A DNA stretch of 64,000 bases from Pisolithus tinctorius (lineage: Eukaryota > Basidiomycota > Agaricomycetes > Boletales > Pisolithaceae), in NCBI GenBank assembly GCA_024663395.1, contig JANFAH010000013.1, positions 992,001 to 1,056,000 on the forward strand, read 5' to 3'. The translations under genes were made by a program, and so were the position numbers. Below are positions 44,540-55,976 of the stretch, in pieces; the first letter of the stretch is position 1, and every line of letters starts with the position of its first letter. A model generated the notes under the pieces. That model worked only from the letters and a program-made list of their open reading frames with translations. It searched no databases and was not told the origin of the DNA.

Positions 44540-45742
44540 GTATTGGACTTCCTTGAGGATCAACTACGTAAAGGCTACATCCGTCCCTCGAAGTCACCAC
44601 AAACCTCGCTGGTATTCTTTGTGCCAAAGAAAGATGGGAAGAAATGTATGGTTCAGGACTACCACTACCTCAACGAACATACAGTCAAGAATGTGTACCC
44701 TCTCCCTCCTATCTCCCAGCTCGTGGACAAACTCAAGGGTTGTAAACTCTTCACCAGGATGGACCTCCGATGGGGGTACAACAACGTCCGTGTCAAGGAA
44801 GGAGATGAATGGAAAGCCGCCTTTGTTACTCATAAGGGCGCTTACGAACCACTGGTCATGTACTTTGGCCTCTGCAACTCGCCATCTACCTTCCAAAACA
44901 TGATGAATGACATCTTCGGTGACATGGAGGACGTCCTTGTGGTCTATATCGACGACCTGATGATCTTCACGAAGACGGATGATGAAAAGGAGCATGACAG
45001 GATAGTCCTGGAGGTACTAAGAAGGTTGGAGGAGAATGACCTGTTCATCAAACCAGAAAAGTGCTTCTTCAAGCAGAAGCAGGTGGAGTTCCTGGGAATG
45101 GTGGTTGGATCCGAGGGGGTCAGCATGGACAAGAGCAAGGTCAAGGCCATAACCGAGTGGCCAGTCCCTACAAAGGTCCGCTCGGTACGAGCCTTCTTGG
45201 GCTTGGCGAATTTTTACCAGCGCTTCATCAAAGATTTTGCACAGATCGCCCGTCCACTCAATGACCTCACAAGAAAAGACCAACTCTGGACTTGGGGCCC
45301 TCGGGAACAACAAGCTTTTGATGCCCAGAAGGTCGCCTTCACCACCGCTCCTGTGTTAGCTTTCCCGGATCAGGATAGAGAATTCCGCTTGGAAACGGAT
45401 GCATCGGACTTTGCCACTGGAGCCGTGCTCTCTGTGAAGTGTGAAGACAACCTCTGGCGACCTGTTGCCTTTTATTCCCATTCCATGTCCCCTCCTGAAC
45501 AGAACTACCAGGTCTTCGACAAGGAAATGCTGGCCATAATTCGTGCTCTGGAAATGTGGCGACATTATCTCGAGGCCACCCCTTATCAGTTTGAAATCTG
45601 GACTGACCATGCAAATCTCCAGTATTTCATGAAGGCGCAAAATCTGGATCATCGCCAGGCACGCTGGGCCCAGTATCTCTCTCAGTTCAACTACAAGCTG
45701 GTGTACAAACCCGGCTCTTCAATGGCTAAGGCTGATGCCCTT
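44540..45742 (+). pseudogene. Gypsy-1 pol, RT and RNase H part
   Basis: This is the continuation of Gypsy-1 pol after Gypsy-2. RT motifs are FFVPKKDGKKCMVQDYHYLN, FTRMDLRWGYNNVRV, LCNSPSTFQ and the catalytic YIDDL (44945-44956), followed by the thumb (FLGLANFYQRFIKDF). RNase H begins FRLETDASDFATGAVL and continues to KPGSSMAKADAL, where the solo LTR breaks it at 45743. The next Gypsy-1 codons are at 58989 (SRRED). This part has no internal stop. Confidence 0.9.
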
Positions 45743-46456
45743 TGTCATGACTGTGCGATCGTCATAGGTCTTTACTCACTCCGCAACCTTTTCCGTTGGT
45801 CATTCGCTCACTCCGCACCAACTCCGCCCACCTTCTATCGTCTACGAACCATCTCCGCTCTGACTGCTGTCGGACTTGTGTCTCTCTCCTACCGGACTGA
45901 GCGGTCCGTTCTCTGAGGAGTCATGTGACTACCTTCACAGTCAGGTACTCCGCAGCGCGCTCACCGCATGGTCCAGCATCTGGACTATTTCCTTTTCTAG
46001 ATGTTCTGTGTTACCCATTCGTATGTCCTCCGTCTACCCTTCATTCGTCGTCCAGGAAGTTTTACTTGAAAATTTATGAGTCTCTGTATGTCAGTTCCAA
46101 TTCCAGTTACTGTACCTCCATAGCAGTATAAAAGCATGTACTGTACTCCGCTGTTCTTCAGTACGAATATCAACTTAGTTCCTACTCCCTCTGATTCTGT
46201 CTTCTGCCTGTCGGAGTTATCTCCGACTCTCCGTCTGTACTCTCCCTCTGAAATACGAGGGCTGAGATCATGCAAGGGGGTAGTGCACAAGCTAAACCTG
46301 ACGCCCTCACTCCGCTCTGCCTTTGTCTCGGCGGTCTTCGTTCCTGCCAACACTCCGCTAGTCGGAGTTCTGTCCCTGTGTGTTGGACTTGCTTCCGGAC
46401 CCTCCTCTAGACCTTATTAAGCGTCGGAGTTGGTCGGAGTAGGCCTGGACTTGACA
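45743..46456 (+). repeat. solo LTR of a third retroelement
   Basis: 714 bp with TGTCATGACTG...CTTGACA ends, flanked by an exact CCCTT duplication (45738-45742 and 46457-46461). It contains a TATA box (AGTATAAAAGCATG near 46124) and many CTCCG/CGGAG motifs. No coding part or second LTR is present, so it is what recombination between two LTRs leaves behind. It broke Gypsy-1 between RNase H and integrase. Orientation is not determined beyond the TATA direction. Confidence 0.85.
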
Positions 46457-46462
46457 CCCTTT

Positions 46463-47069
46463 CACCTGTGATTCCCACCCTGCCAATCTTATTAGAGGTG
46501 ATAATAATGCATGTGACACCCTCTTAATAGAGGGAAAATACTATACTTTCTGCCTCCTTCAATATCTCTTCAATAATAATTGTACTTAGTGTGTAGTACT
46601 CCAGTAGCCCGGAGGAAATAGTACTCTATTTATGCCGTCTGATGTCGGTGGCAATGGCCACCCCCCCCCCCCCCACGCCCCCTTGCGCTCGTTGCCGATG
46701 TCAGCTGACATCGGTGGCAGTTGCCACCCTCCCGTGCTCGCTGTTGCCCACGATGAGCTCGTATTTTGTGTATATCTCCCCCAATTGTGTACCAATTTGC
46801 CTCGGACTTTCTTTACCTTACTCAGGAACACATGACCGTTCTATTTGTTACCGGCTACTGCCAAACAGCGATGTCGGAAAGCGCTACCCTGCACGTGATG
46901 TATTTGTAATGTTGTTGTTGTATTTATAGTTTTATGATGTCAGCAGTTGTCGGTGACAGCTGCCGCCCCTCACGCCCCCTTGTGCTCGTTGTTACCCATG
47001 ACGAGCTCGTGTTTTGCACATATCTCCCTCAACTGTGCACCTATTAGCATCGCATTTTCTTTACCTTAC
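46463..47069 (+). repeat. KDZ left terminal inverted repeat
   Basis: It is the inverse of 58372-58980. It contains a C14 run near 46663 and a perfect 20-bp palindrome, CCGATGTCAG/CTGACATCGG (46695-46714). Two versions of a GCTCGTTG...CGAGCTCGT...TATCTCCC block lie at about 46738-46770 and 46983-47025, so the repeat is itself built of subrepeats. Confidence 0.9.
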
Positions 47070-47156
47070 TTGGGAGCACATGACGGTACTCATACTTAAT
47101 ATCCCCTGCGGAGGTTGATGATTTTACGCTCGAAATTTATCTACGGAAAAACTAAG

Positions 47157-50100
47157 TCAAGTAGTACTTTCGTAAATAGTAGCATCAAGGACCTCCAGCA
47201 CCATATGCGAAGTCTCCTCCTTCTCCTCCTCCTCCTCTTCCTCCTCCTCCAGATTCTCCTGAGTGTCTATATCGTCGGAATCCATCAACTGAGAGCAAAC
47301 AGTGTTGATTAACAAGGGCGGTATGATGACATGCGGCTTAGAGGCACTTTCACCAGGGCCCGTTCGCATGCTCTCGCCGAAAGAGAGAGAGCCCTTGTAG
47401 CTGGGCAGCTTGGTGATGTCGTGCAGGCACTTGAGGTGTTGGGAGGTGAAGCGACTGTGTATCGAGCAGTAATGAGCTATCTGATGAGCTAATGGGGGGT
47501 GGAGAGCTCGCGCCTGCTGCTCGCTCTCATCCAGGAAGTGCTCCTCGTCTCTCAAGTACATCAATAGCCTACGGGCTTCGACCTCTAGGCGTTCGATCTC
47601 CTCTCGAGCACGCAACAACTTGAAGTAATGGTCCATTGCGCTACGTCCAGCTGGTGTCGCCCATGGTCACTGTGACACGTCTTGCTGGGCATCTCGAAGG
47701 AGGTCGAATTCAGCGATAAAGGCATATTCAACTACCTCGTCCCACTTGAGAATGTGATGGGGGGGATCCATGGCACGTGCAGCAGTATTATATTGTTCGA
47801 GTGCTATGCAAATTGCACTGGAGCGCACTTGCAGCGCCTTCGCAATGTGCTTCCGCATCTTGTATCCTGTAGCTGTGGTGAGCACCGATGACCAATGTGA
47901 AATGATATGGACCAATCACTCACCGGTACCCGCACGGTTCATTTTCGAGAGCTCGAATATCCGCATGACGACAAGGGCTTCTAAATGGTCCAGCGCACGC
48001 TGGAAAGTCCTCTTTGTGACAAGACGTGCAGCATCGTGCCATTCGGGTCGCTCGGTGTCACACACCAAAGGTGTTGTGGACATGGTTACAGCTGACTCTG
48101 CCTAACTCGTTGACGAGTTGCGCACAATGCCCAAGCATGCAGATGAAGACTAAAGGCCTCATGTGTAGAAAGACTGTTGGACATGAACAGTCATCCTTCA
48201 CACAAGAACGAGTCGTCAGTGCTAAAGAGAAAAGAGCAAGCGAGTTAAGCGCGCATTAAAAGTTTTTAGCGCCCGTGTACGGCATTCCGGTTTTCGTCGT
48301 ATCTCCGCCGTTTCCAAAGATATCAACTCGGTTCACATACTCGCTTAAAGTGCTCAGCCCCACGATTCTTCCTTCCAAATTTGGAGAGGATCCTCGCACC
48401 CTACGCATTTCTACAGCACTCCATCCATCAGACACTCATTTCGCAAAGTCCATCAATCATGGCCACCTCTTCGTCAGTCATCTTGCTTGTCTCATTTGCC
48501 AGAGACAATGGCTATGTATATCTGCCAGGCATTCCCACCAGCTTCCGTCCTGAAGCCCCCTGGTTCATCCCGTCATTGTCAGCCCCATCCCGTCCCATGC
48601 AGCTTGGTCAGCGTGTTCTCCTTGTCAGTATGACTTCCAGAAGGACGTCCTTTGGTCGCCTCAGGTCTGTCACTCGGTTAGAAAGGTCTTATGTGGTCGT
48701 TTCAGTCTCCCCTCTTGATGAAGCATATGGATCGTTCCTCCCTGCTCCCTGCACCGTCTTTATTCCAGTCTCGTCCATCGTTCTTCCTGCATTGCGACAG
48801 CTGCAGTATAATCTACTGTCCTCCAGCCTCCCTAATCGCATTCATGACGAGTATGACATGCATCTTGCCTTCTTACTGCAAGATCCAGCAGAAGACGTCC
48901 CCCCTTCTCCTCCTCCTCCATCAGAACCCCATCCATGAAGTTTTTGTTAACTTCGCTGAGAGGATGGAAGGGTGGGAGACGCGATCGCGTATGCTCTCAT
49001 TGCCCCACAGACCCCCAATGCCCTAGCCCCCTTTGACACCTGACTCATGCCCTTCAATTCTGGAATTAATACTTCCCTATCTGGAAACACCGTCCATCTG
49101 TCATGCCATCTTTGGATCTAGAGATGTCTCCGCCGAGATCTAACTTGCATCGCCACCCCCTAATGTGATATCAGTGCGCTTACTCAGTTTCTGACTCCAT
49201 TTGACTCATTCTGTGATATTTTGACTATCCTTGACTCGTTCATTGCCAATACTTACCAATCTTCTTTGCTTGCTTACTTTTCATTTCTCGCTTACTCATC
49301 ATGATTACTCAGTCCTTACTCATTACTTACCAAGTGTTTGTGCCTTGTTTGTCACAAGCTGTGCTCCCCCCTCAGTATATAAACCCCCATGTACTTAGCT
49401 ACCGAGAATCAATCAAGAATCAATCAGGAAGCAATTCAGAAGTCATCCAGCAGTCAGTCCAGTGCCTATCTCGTCGTCGACAGTTGAGGCTCCACGAAGG
49501 GGTCTATCTGTCATCATTCATATACTTGGTAGTTGAGGCTCATTCGGAAGAGTCTATCTGCCTCCATCATTTCATCTGAAGCTTTATCCTCACACTTAGT
49601 CAGCAAGTTTGCTTAGTCACCCATCCACTCCTGCGTAACTCATCATCGACTTGCGCCAGGAGCATATTTTATCAAAAGTCCATTACCCCCAAGTACTTTC
49701 AGCTGAACACCTTCACTCTGTTCAGCATCCCCTTCCCAATCATTGTCCATTCGTCTTCTCCTGCGTAACTCGTCAATGACTTGCGCCAGGAGCACCTCCA
49801 CTTGAAGTCTCCCCCCACATCAGGTTTCTCTGCCCTCCAGGTTCCGCGGAGGTAAACCACCACTCGCTTGTATTTGTCTTTGGTGTTGGATTTGTTTGGT
49901 TTATACCAGCTTTCCACACTTTGACTCACATCAGGCGTCCAACGGCTGTCAATGTTGAGCTTACTCTCGAGATCCTGGACAATATGAAGATCCTTGTTGT
50001 ACATTTCTATGGCATGCTGGCGAGCTGTCTCCACCTTCCGAGTCTTGCGCGTGTACGTAGCATAGTCCTTCGGGTCGGAAGGTGTTGTGACATCCCATAG

Positions 50101-52511
50101 CACAGATTTCAAGTCTAGATCCTTCCTAAGGGGAATTAACTTTAGCAACCAGCGGTGTTATGAGAACTTACTTGCTCGCTTCAAGGTTCACCAACGCCCG
50201 CCAGTACTCCATCTGTAAGGTCTCATTTAGAGGTTCCATCTCAAGCCCTTCTAAATAGTTTCACTCCTCCTGAAGCCACGTAGTGAACTCGGTGTCAGCG
50301 GTGACCCCAAGTTCACGTTTGAGCGACGGCAACACGAATTCACAGTCCTGTATGATTGATAGTGCTTGCTTATAGTTGCTATATATGAAGTTCGCTATAC
50401 ACACGACTGTTAGAGGACAGTATGGGGGAACATGAAATGCATACTCACATATACTCGCATATACTTCATATGCATCATTATGGGAAAAATACGCATTGAT
50501 TGCTTGCTGACGATGGAAAGCACTCGCATAGCATAATGAGGATGCGAGCGCGTTAGACTTGGAGAACGTCCTCTCACATGTTTCGAGGTCTTCGAGGCCC
50601 AGTCCTTCGGTATAGACCGTCAGGTGAGAAAGTTGACACAATCGCCGGTGAGCATGACCATGAAACGCTGGGACCAGGCAGGTATGTCGATTCTGCTCGA
50701 CGTCCTTGCCAATAACGCTCTTTGCAAGGGTGGTGGAGAACTGACACCCGATGTCGTATCCACCTCCGAGATCGGCCCCGAATACCTTCATCAGCCTCGA
50801 CACAATGGCAATTGGATATTTGGCGCTGTGATTTGAATTTATCGTTAATTCTGCTGTAACGAGAGATACACTCACAGTTCTCTGCTCTGTACCATGTCAG
50901 CAATGAGCAATGACATCCCATGCCGGAAAATGGCCAGGAATATCCCAGTCTCGTCATAGACTCCCCATGTCTGTTTCGTCTTCTGCTCATCCATGTTCTT
51001 CCAATGACTGGCGCATGGATTCTCATCTCCTGTCTGACCAACTTTGCATGAAGATGACTACGAGAGAATTCAAACTCGAACTTACCTCGATATCCTTGCT
51101 TGTACTTTGAATGGGAGCACTTTGGGCAAAAGAATCAACGAATTCACGAGAGAGGTAGTGTGTCATTGGTACCTTTTGAGTTGTAGGCAGCTCGTGTGAG
51201 TCTTCATCTTCTGCAATGCGACGGAGTATACGCTTCAAGGAATCGTTACCGTCCATAGCATATAGGATCTTGAACTTGAGACGGGGCTCATCTTTCAACT
51301 CGTAGGTGCACGCAGGACATGCATGCTGCAAGCGCCAGTTGTTAGATGTCCTAGACAATGCTTCCATAACGAGGGCTTCCACTCTGTTTAAGATGTTGAG
51401 GTAGAGATCGAGCGTGATGGAGAACTGACGGGATAAGTAGTGCCGGAATGCGACCTGTTGTGTATCAGTAGACTGCCAGATCCAAGACGAACTACTTACA
51501 CCTTGTAAATCACAGATGGTCTTGACAAAGGCCTGAATGGAGAAATGCAGACTACGGAGGCGAGCAACACAGTATAGTTCGAGAGCATTGATCATGATAG
51601 CCACGGAAGGTCTGATTGGGGAGCACGGCATGAATCCTTGCCTCACGAGTGCGGAGGCGATGTAAGAGTCGTCTGCACTGATTACAAGATTCACTTTCTC
51701 AGCGCCTAAATGGTTGCCATCAGTAACACCCTTCGCACAGAACTATAATGGCCCACGAAACATGTCTACCACATGCACTCTCCAAGTTCCAGCGCTCGAT
51801 CCATTGCCCAGGTCCTCAGCCTCCACCCTCTCCGCAAAATGGCCCCTAGCTGGCATCGAGGCTTGAGCATGGTTCCATTCCAGGTAAGAGCGAGTGAGTG
51901 CGGGCATTTGCAAATCGAATGCCTGACTGCGTCGAATAATTCGATCTCAGCGTGTGCGATGATCAACGTGCTTTGTGCGCTTTTCTGACCTGCGGGGTAC
52001 ATACTCAGTTAGAATGATTTTCGAGTAAGTTCATGTTCTTACCCTGCTTCAAAATCCGAATACATATCTCTTATCAAGTCGCTCAGCTCCCCGCCCGTGT
52101 TGCTAATCTCCAGAATGTGAGTACCGTCCAACACACCATCAAGAACGGCCTCCTCACAATCCTCCCAGCTATCCGAGTTATCAATATATATCTCTGTCCT
52201 TTAGCTTGACCGTTATACCTATGCAACGCTTGCATGTTGGCCAGCGCCTCCGGCGTCACCTCTTCATCAGGGTAAGTTCCTTGTACTCTTCCGGGTGGGA
52301 ATCACAGGTGATACTCACTGCCAATTCTCTCTGCCTGGTCATTTTGGGCTTCTGCTGCCTTCGCTGCAAGTGTCTTCTGGTTGTAAACCGTATGCGTAAG
52401 CCGAGTGCGCGCGACTCCTTGCGACCCTGCTGAGCGGACTTCTTGCACTAGACCAAGGGAAAGGCGAGTTCTATTTCTTGGCTGCTTCGTCCGTAATTTC
52501 CCTGGGCTCAT
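47157..52511 (-). CDS. KDZ transposase, multi-exon, with a large insertion near the 3' end
   Basis: The start at 52511 gives a basic N-terminus (MSPGKLRTKQPRNRTRLSLG). Later exons carry EAVLDGVLDGTHILEISNTG (about 52170-52110) and, at 51694-51060, ASALVRQGFMPCSPIRPSVA, the zinc-binding HACPACTYELKDEP and DGNDSLKRILRRI. The catalytic region follows: GVYDETGIFLAIFRHG (about 50965-50920), GGGYDIGCQF (50770-50741) and GLGLEDLETCERTFSKSNAL, the likely D-D-E. Then come WLQEE (50270) and AIEMYNKDLHIVQDLESKL, ending RWTPD before a GTGAGT donor at 49935. The protein resumes at about 48062 (RPEWHDAARLVTKRTFQRAL), reads FELSKMNRAGT-GYKMRKHIAKALQ and ends with REEIERLEVEARRLL and a poly-Glu tail, stop at 47157. 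All blocks are those of CxC-type KDZ transposases. Activity depends on splicing out the 1.87-kb gap. Confidence 0.85.
48063..49935. mobile_element. 1.87-kb insertion or giant intron inside the transposase gene
   Basis: Ordinary introns in this window are about 50-80 nt, but here 1,873 bp separate two adjoining parts of the transposase. The interval holds a plus-strand ORF (48459-48938), an LTR-like stretch with TATATAAACCCC at 49374-49388, two direct copies of a 37-bp block (CTCCTGCGTAACTC to GCGCCAGGAGCA) at 49628-49663 and 49757-49793, and a two-unit repeat with GTTGAGGCTC at 49486 and 49532. This looks like another mobile element that landed in an intron. Its exact ends were not found. Confidence 0.5.
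48459..48938 (+). CDS. unrecognised ORF nested in the transposase gene
   Basis: A 160-codon frame from the Met at 48459 (MATSSSVILLVSFARDNGYV) to 48938, opposite in strand to the transposase. It is beta-strand-like and Ser/Pro rich, with TSFGRLRSVTRLERSYVVVS in the middle and a PPSPPPPSEP tail. I do not recognise it. A second frame overlapping its end (LNFAERMEGW-like reading near 48947-49026) suggests the ORF may continue through an intron or frame change. It could be the gene of the inserted element. Confidence 0.4.
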   Translation: MATSSSVILLVSFARDNGYVYLPGIPTSFRPEAPWFIPSLSAPSRPMQLGQRVLLVSMTSRRTSFGRLRSVTRLERSYVVVSVSPLDEAYGSFLPAPCTVFIPVSSIVLPALRQLQYNLLSSSLPNRIHDEYDMHLAFLLQDPAEDVPPSPPPPSEPHP

Positions 52512-52645
52512 CGTTTGTTCACGACGTGTTTCCTGCTCCTACATAAGCTTGACATTTACCACGTGATCGTATCATATACCTGACAGCTTATTAACCTCCT
52601 TGTTCCAATACCTCTGGCACGCTGTTCCATCAGCTTGATAACTTG
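52512..52645. promoter_or_regulatory. divergent promoter between KDZ transposase and cargo gene 1
   Basis: Only 134 bp separate the two start codons, which point away from each other, so both promoters must overlap here. It includes a CACGTG (52560-52565, ACCACGTGATCG). Divergence at this spacing suggests joint control. Confidence 0.5.
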
Positions 52646-53497
52646 ATGAGCGAAGAGTCCCGCTCACACTCTGGCCTATCCTGTCGCTATTCCTCTAGCG
52701 CGCTTCATGAGTTGCTAGAGTCAATGCAGCTCTCAGGTAATTAATATTTTTCTATCTGCCATGGTGATTGCTACTAACTATGTATTGCCTACAGATATCA
52801 ACTGCGACACGGTCACTTGGACTTGGACGACGACAGAAGCGTCTATAACATTTTCATGCATTCCCCAGACACCGCGTACACCACAGATCCGGACGCTGTC
52901 ACACATACTACAGGCATCGCCCAGGTCAAGGATGCCTGTGTCGACGGTTTCCTCCCGCTTGGTGACTAGCCCATCATCCACTCCTAAATCTCGTCGCTCG
53001 CCCAAGTCAACTCCCCCCACCCAACAGCCGGCACCGGCCCTGAGTAGTCCCCCGCCTACAGCTCCATGCCCTGTGCCGGTTTTTCCTCTCCACTTTCCTG
53101 GGCCCCATCCATCGACATTTCTGCCTCCTGACACCATGGACGGTATTGATGGCTACTATGTCATCACAGTAGGACAGGAAGTTGGCATTTTTTTTCAATG
53201 GTCAGTTCCGCTTTCAGATAATATTTATCTATACAGCTAACAATCAGAAGGCTGGCGGTTCAGGCGCGTGTCACCGGCGTGCCTGACAATAGTCATAAGA
53301 GGTTCAAGACGTTTGCCGCAGCACTGCAAGCTTATACTACCAACTACAACGAAGGATTGGTGTATGCGACTCCAGTTCCTAATGGCCCATTTTGGCCCAA
53401 GTCTTTAGATGATATCCTCGGTCATATGGAGCCTTCTTCCACGGCCTGTAGTTCTGACGAGCTGTGGTCCCAAGTAGCTAAAGCTGAATTACTGTAG
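52646..53497 (+). CDS. KDZ cargo 1: protein with RNase H1 N-terminal (viroplasmin-like) domain
   Basis: Exon 1 is 52646-52736, from MSEESRSHSGLSCRYSSSA to the start of an intron (GTAATT...CTACAG). Exon 2 starts at 52795 and reads DINCDTVTWTWTTTEAS, then a long Ser/Pro/Thr linker. A GTCAGT intron (about 53200-53248) joins YYVITVGQEVGIFFQW to LAVQARVTGVPD and RFKTFAAALQAYTTNYN. The last part, about 60 residues, is the fold shared by RNase H1 N-termini and the caulimovirus viroplasmin protein, which binds RNA/DNA hybrids or dsRNA. No RNase H catalytic domain follows. The protein may bind nucleic acid for the transposon; this is inference. Stop at 53495-53497. Confidence 0.65.
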
Positions 53498-53754
53498 ATA
53501 AATCGTGTCAATGCAATTATGTGATACACCTCCATCCAGTGAGAGGACCCCTTCATAGCTTACAACCTGGTCTTGAGTTGAAATGGAAGTGGCCAGTAAT
53601 TCGTCGTCAGTGGTTACTTGTATACATTGTGCAAGTTGCTAGGTGGTATATCCTTTGAGTATTGCTAAAGACTCCTACTCGTGATATGTACTAGCATATG
53701 TAGGTATTCTGTTATAGATGTAGTGTGTACACGCTCCGGATGAAGGTATGTACA

Positions 53755-54060
53755 TAGATTGGCAGTCGCGAGACTCACAAAATATGGTGTTCACTATGGT
53801 GTTCGCTATGACGCGCTGGCTCTCCATCGCATTCTCGAGACACTAACGTTAAGCCAGGTGCATGCCGGGCACTTATCAAGTTAGAATATACATGTAGTAC
53901 TGAGATCTCAGGGTTATCTGCGCTCAATAGAGGCATATGGATCGCAAGGCTTACAAAACATGGCATTCGCTATAGTGTTCGCTATGGAAATGTTCGGATT
54001 TCCATTTTGTTCTCGAGGCACCACATATTATAACTGCTTCTACATACTGGCATGCGATGG
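53755..54060 (+). repeat. two-unit tandem repeat inside the KDZ element
   Basis: Two diverged units share GCGAGACTCACAAAATATGG-type and GTTCGCTATG-type blocks at about 53766-53850 and 53942-54025, about 177 bp apart. They lie between cargo genes 1 and 2 and are not coding. Confidence 0.6.
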
Positions 54061-54096
54061 CAGGATCGTGGGCACAGAAATATATCATATTTGAAT

Positions 54097-54520
54097 CTAC
54101 GTATCAGCATGTAGTAGCAACATCTCAAAGAACTTCACTTCCGAAGCTACATTAACACACATGTCATAGAAACTTCCTAACGAGGTGGAAGGCACTTCCA
54201 TCTGCGCACCATGAGAAATCCTACGAAGGCGGGATAAAATCTCCTTTCCTTCCTCGATATGGACCCTCATTCCTGCCCAGAAGCGACTGAGCGCTGCAGG
54301 ATCAGACTTCGAGCATACAGATTCCTTCAAGATCTCCAACTTGTCTGGCCATCGGTCTTCTGGCTGCCAGTCCACACACCATAGCTCTATAGCATGCCTG
54401 ATGGGAGCAAGAGTTTCCACCGACGGAGCAGCAGTATGCTTGATGGGAGCAAGAGTTTCTGCCGACACAGCAGTCTGCCGAGAGCACTTTGATGATTCTC
54501 GCTGCCTATAACATCAGATC
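54097..54520 (-). CDS. KDZ cargo 2: unrecognised small protein
   Basis: The 123-codon frame ending at 54097 reads WCVDWQPEDRWPDKLEILKE, LSRFWAGMRVHIEEGKEILS and FYDMCVNVASEVKFFEMLLL, a helical pattern. Its N-terminus contains a duplicated peptide (ETLAPIKHTAAPSV/ETLAPIRHAI) from a direct DNA repeat of about 40 bp (54398-54465). An acceptor TTATAG near 54512 and a further coding-like bit at 54535-54575 suggest at least one upstream exon. It is not a family I know. It could help transposition or be a captured host gene. Confidence 0.45.
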
Positions 54521-54899
54521 AGCGGCACCTCATTCAAAGTTGCGAGGAACGCCTACTGGAGTCTTGTCCTACAAACCACGCAGTACGTTTTATTGGGTCA
54601 AAAATTGTTGGTACTTGCCCTGTACTTACCTTGCAACTCGGAGGCATGCCTTTTCATTCTGTGCCTTGCGGACCCTGTGTAATAGCATCAGAGAGCCAAC
54701 TGCGTGGATGGGTGATTATACGTACCCAGGCTTTGAGAACCAACGTTGAGTAGCAAGCCACTGACGATCACTACGGTCTGACTGCGAGCATTTAGCCTTG
54801 GATGGTTTCTTCTTCACTGTCAATATTTAGCCATGCTTCGAAAGGGCAAGTCAGTTTGTATAAAAGACTTACTCGAAGCATGCAGTGATTGACAGACTT

Positions 54900-55976
54900 T
54901 GGATAAGCCAACTACGCTACTTAGTTCCTGACTTAGCTCAGGTATAAACATATGTAAATACCTCGTGGTAACGGAGGGCACGGGCACCCGCACTCAACCC
55001 CTATTTTCTAAATGAAATATTGTAAGCTTCTTGAAAACACTACACGTACACAGCGGGAATTAAGTGTTTGGACCAGCCATGCTCTATATGTCTGTACGCT
55101 GAACGTGCAATACACGTTTATCAGTTTTATGGGTACAGTCAAATACCCGTCTTCCTCTCGTTTCCACCCACCTGCTAACGATATGCTGCAAGCGTTGGAA
55201 TCGGCTCCATGAAATTCTTTGTTGTCTCAATCATGGTGCGTCGCAACTGTCATTGTGACTGAGCATAGTTGACATGTGTATTTGAATGCTTACTATTGCC
55301 CATAGGTATTCAGCAAATTTCGCGCTAATTTCTCTGAGCTGATGCTCGTGCTATGACTCGACGCATTCCTGCTGGGTAGAGGCACTCTTGCTTGGTATCC
55401 CGGTGGGTCTAACTGTCGCTGATCTATCCCGAGCGTAGTTGTGGCGTGTACCATGTAGCTGGTGCGAGACCACCACACCACTCAAAGGTCATATAGAGTA
55501 TGGATATTGGACGTTCTTGGTAAGTAACTCGTCGACGGTACGACAGTGATGAACCATACGTTGTAGTTCCAGGTACCCTATACTGTGCATTGTCCACTGG
55601 TAGAACCCTATCTCACCACCACACACACGTGATGCGATATGGTGCGGCGTGATCGCGTGTCACGGTGTTGCGTGCCTCCGTTCCACAAAATTATCTGAAG
55701 GTACTATCTGTTGTCTGGTTTTGGTGTGGCAACATGGCTTACAACTGAGACTCTAGGTGCCCCGAACGTATGGTGTTGTCGGCTGCGTCCATGTGATTCA
55801 AATGCAAGGTGTGCGCGACGTCAATCAATAAATATTGTGTTGTGCCGATGTCACGGTGATATTGGACTTTCGAGTGGCATGAATGATCAACACATATCCT
55901 GCCAGCGTGAAAATATTCTGGTGTGTCAGTGTCTTCCTCTCAGACCTCTCCCCTCCGCTCTCATAGTACTGTTAGT
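54900..55976. other. KDZ interior without a recognised gene
   Basis: Two short frames (55012-55212 plus and 55711-55980 plus) have no protein-like composition. The stretch ends in the promoter of cargo gene 3. Confidence 0.4.

Noticed and set aside
46586..46929. Small open frames in the KDZ terminal repeats
   Set aside because: They recur inverted at the other end because the repeats do; they contain homopolymer C/G runs and no protein features.
49167..49676. A 510-bp solo LTR (TGTGATATC...TTTTATCA) in the transposase gap
   Set aside because: TG/CA ends and a TATA box are present but no target duplication matches (CCTAA versus AAAGT), so the ends cannot be fixed.
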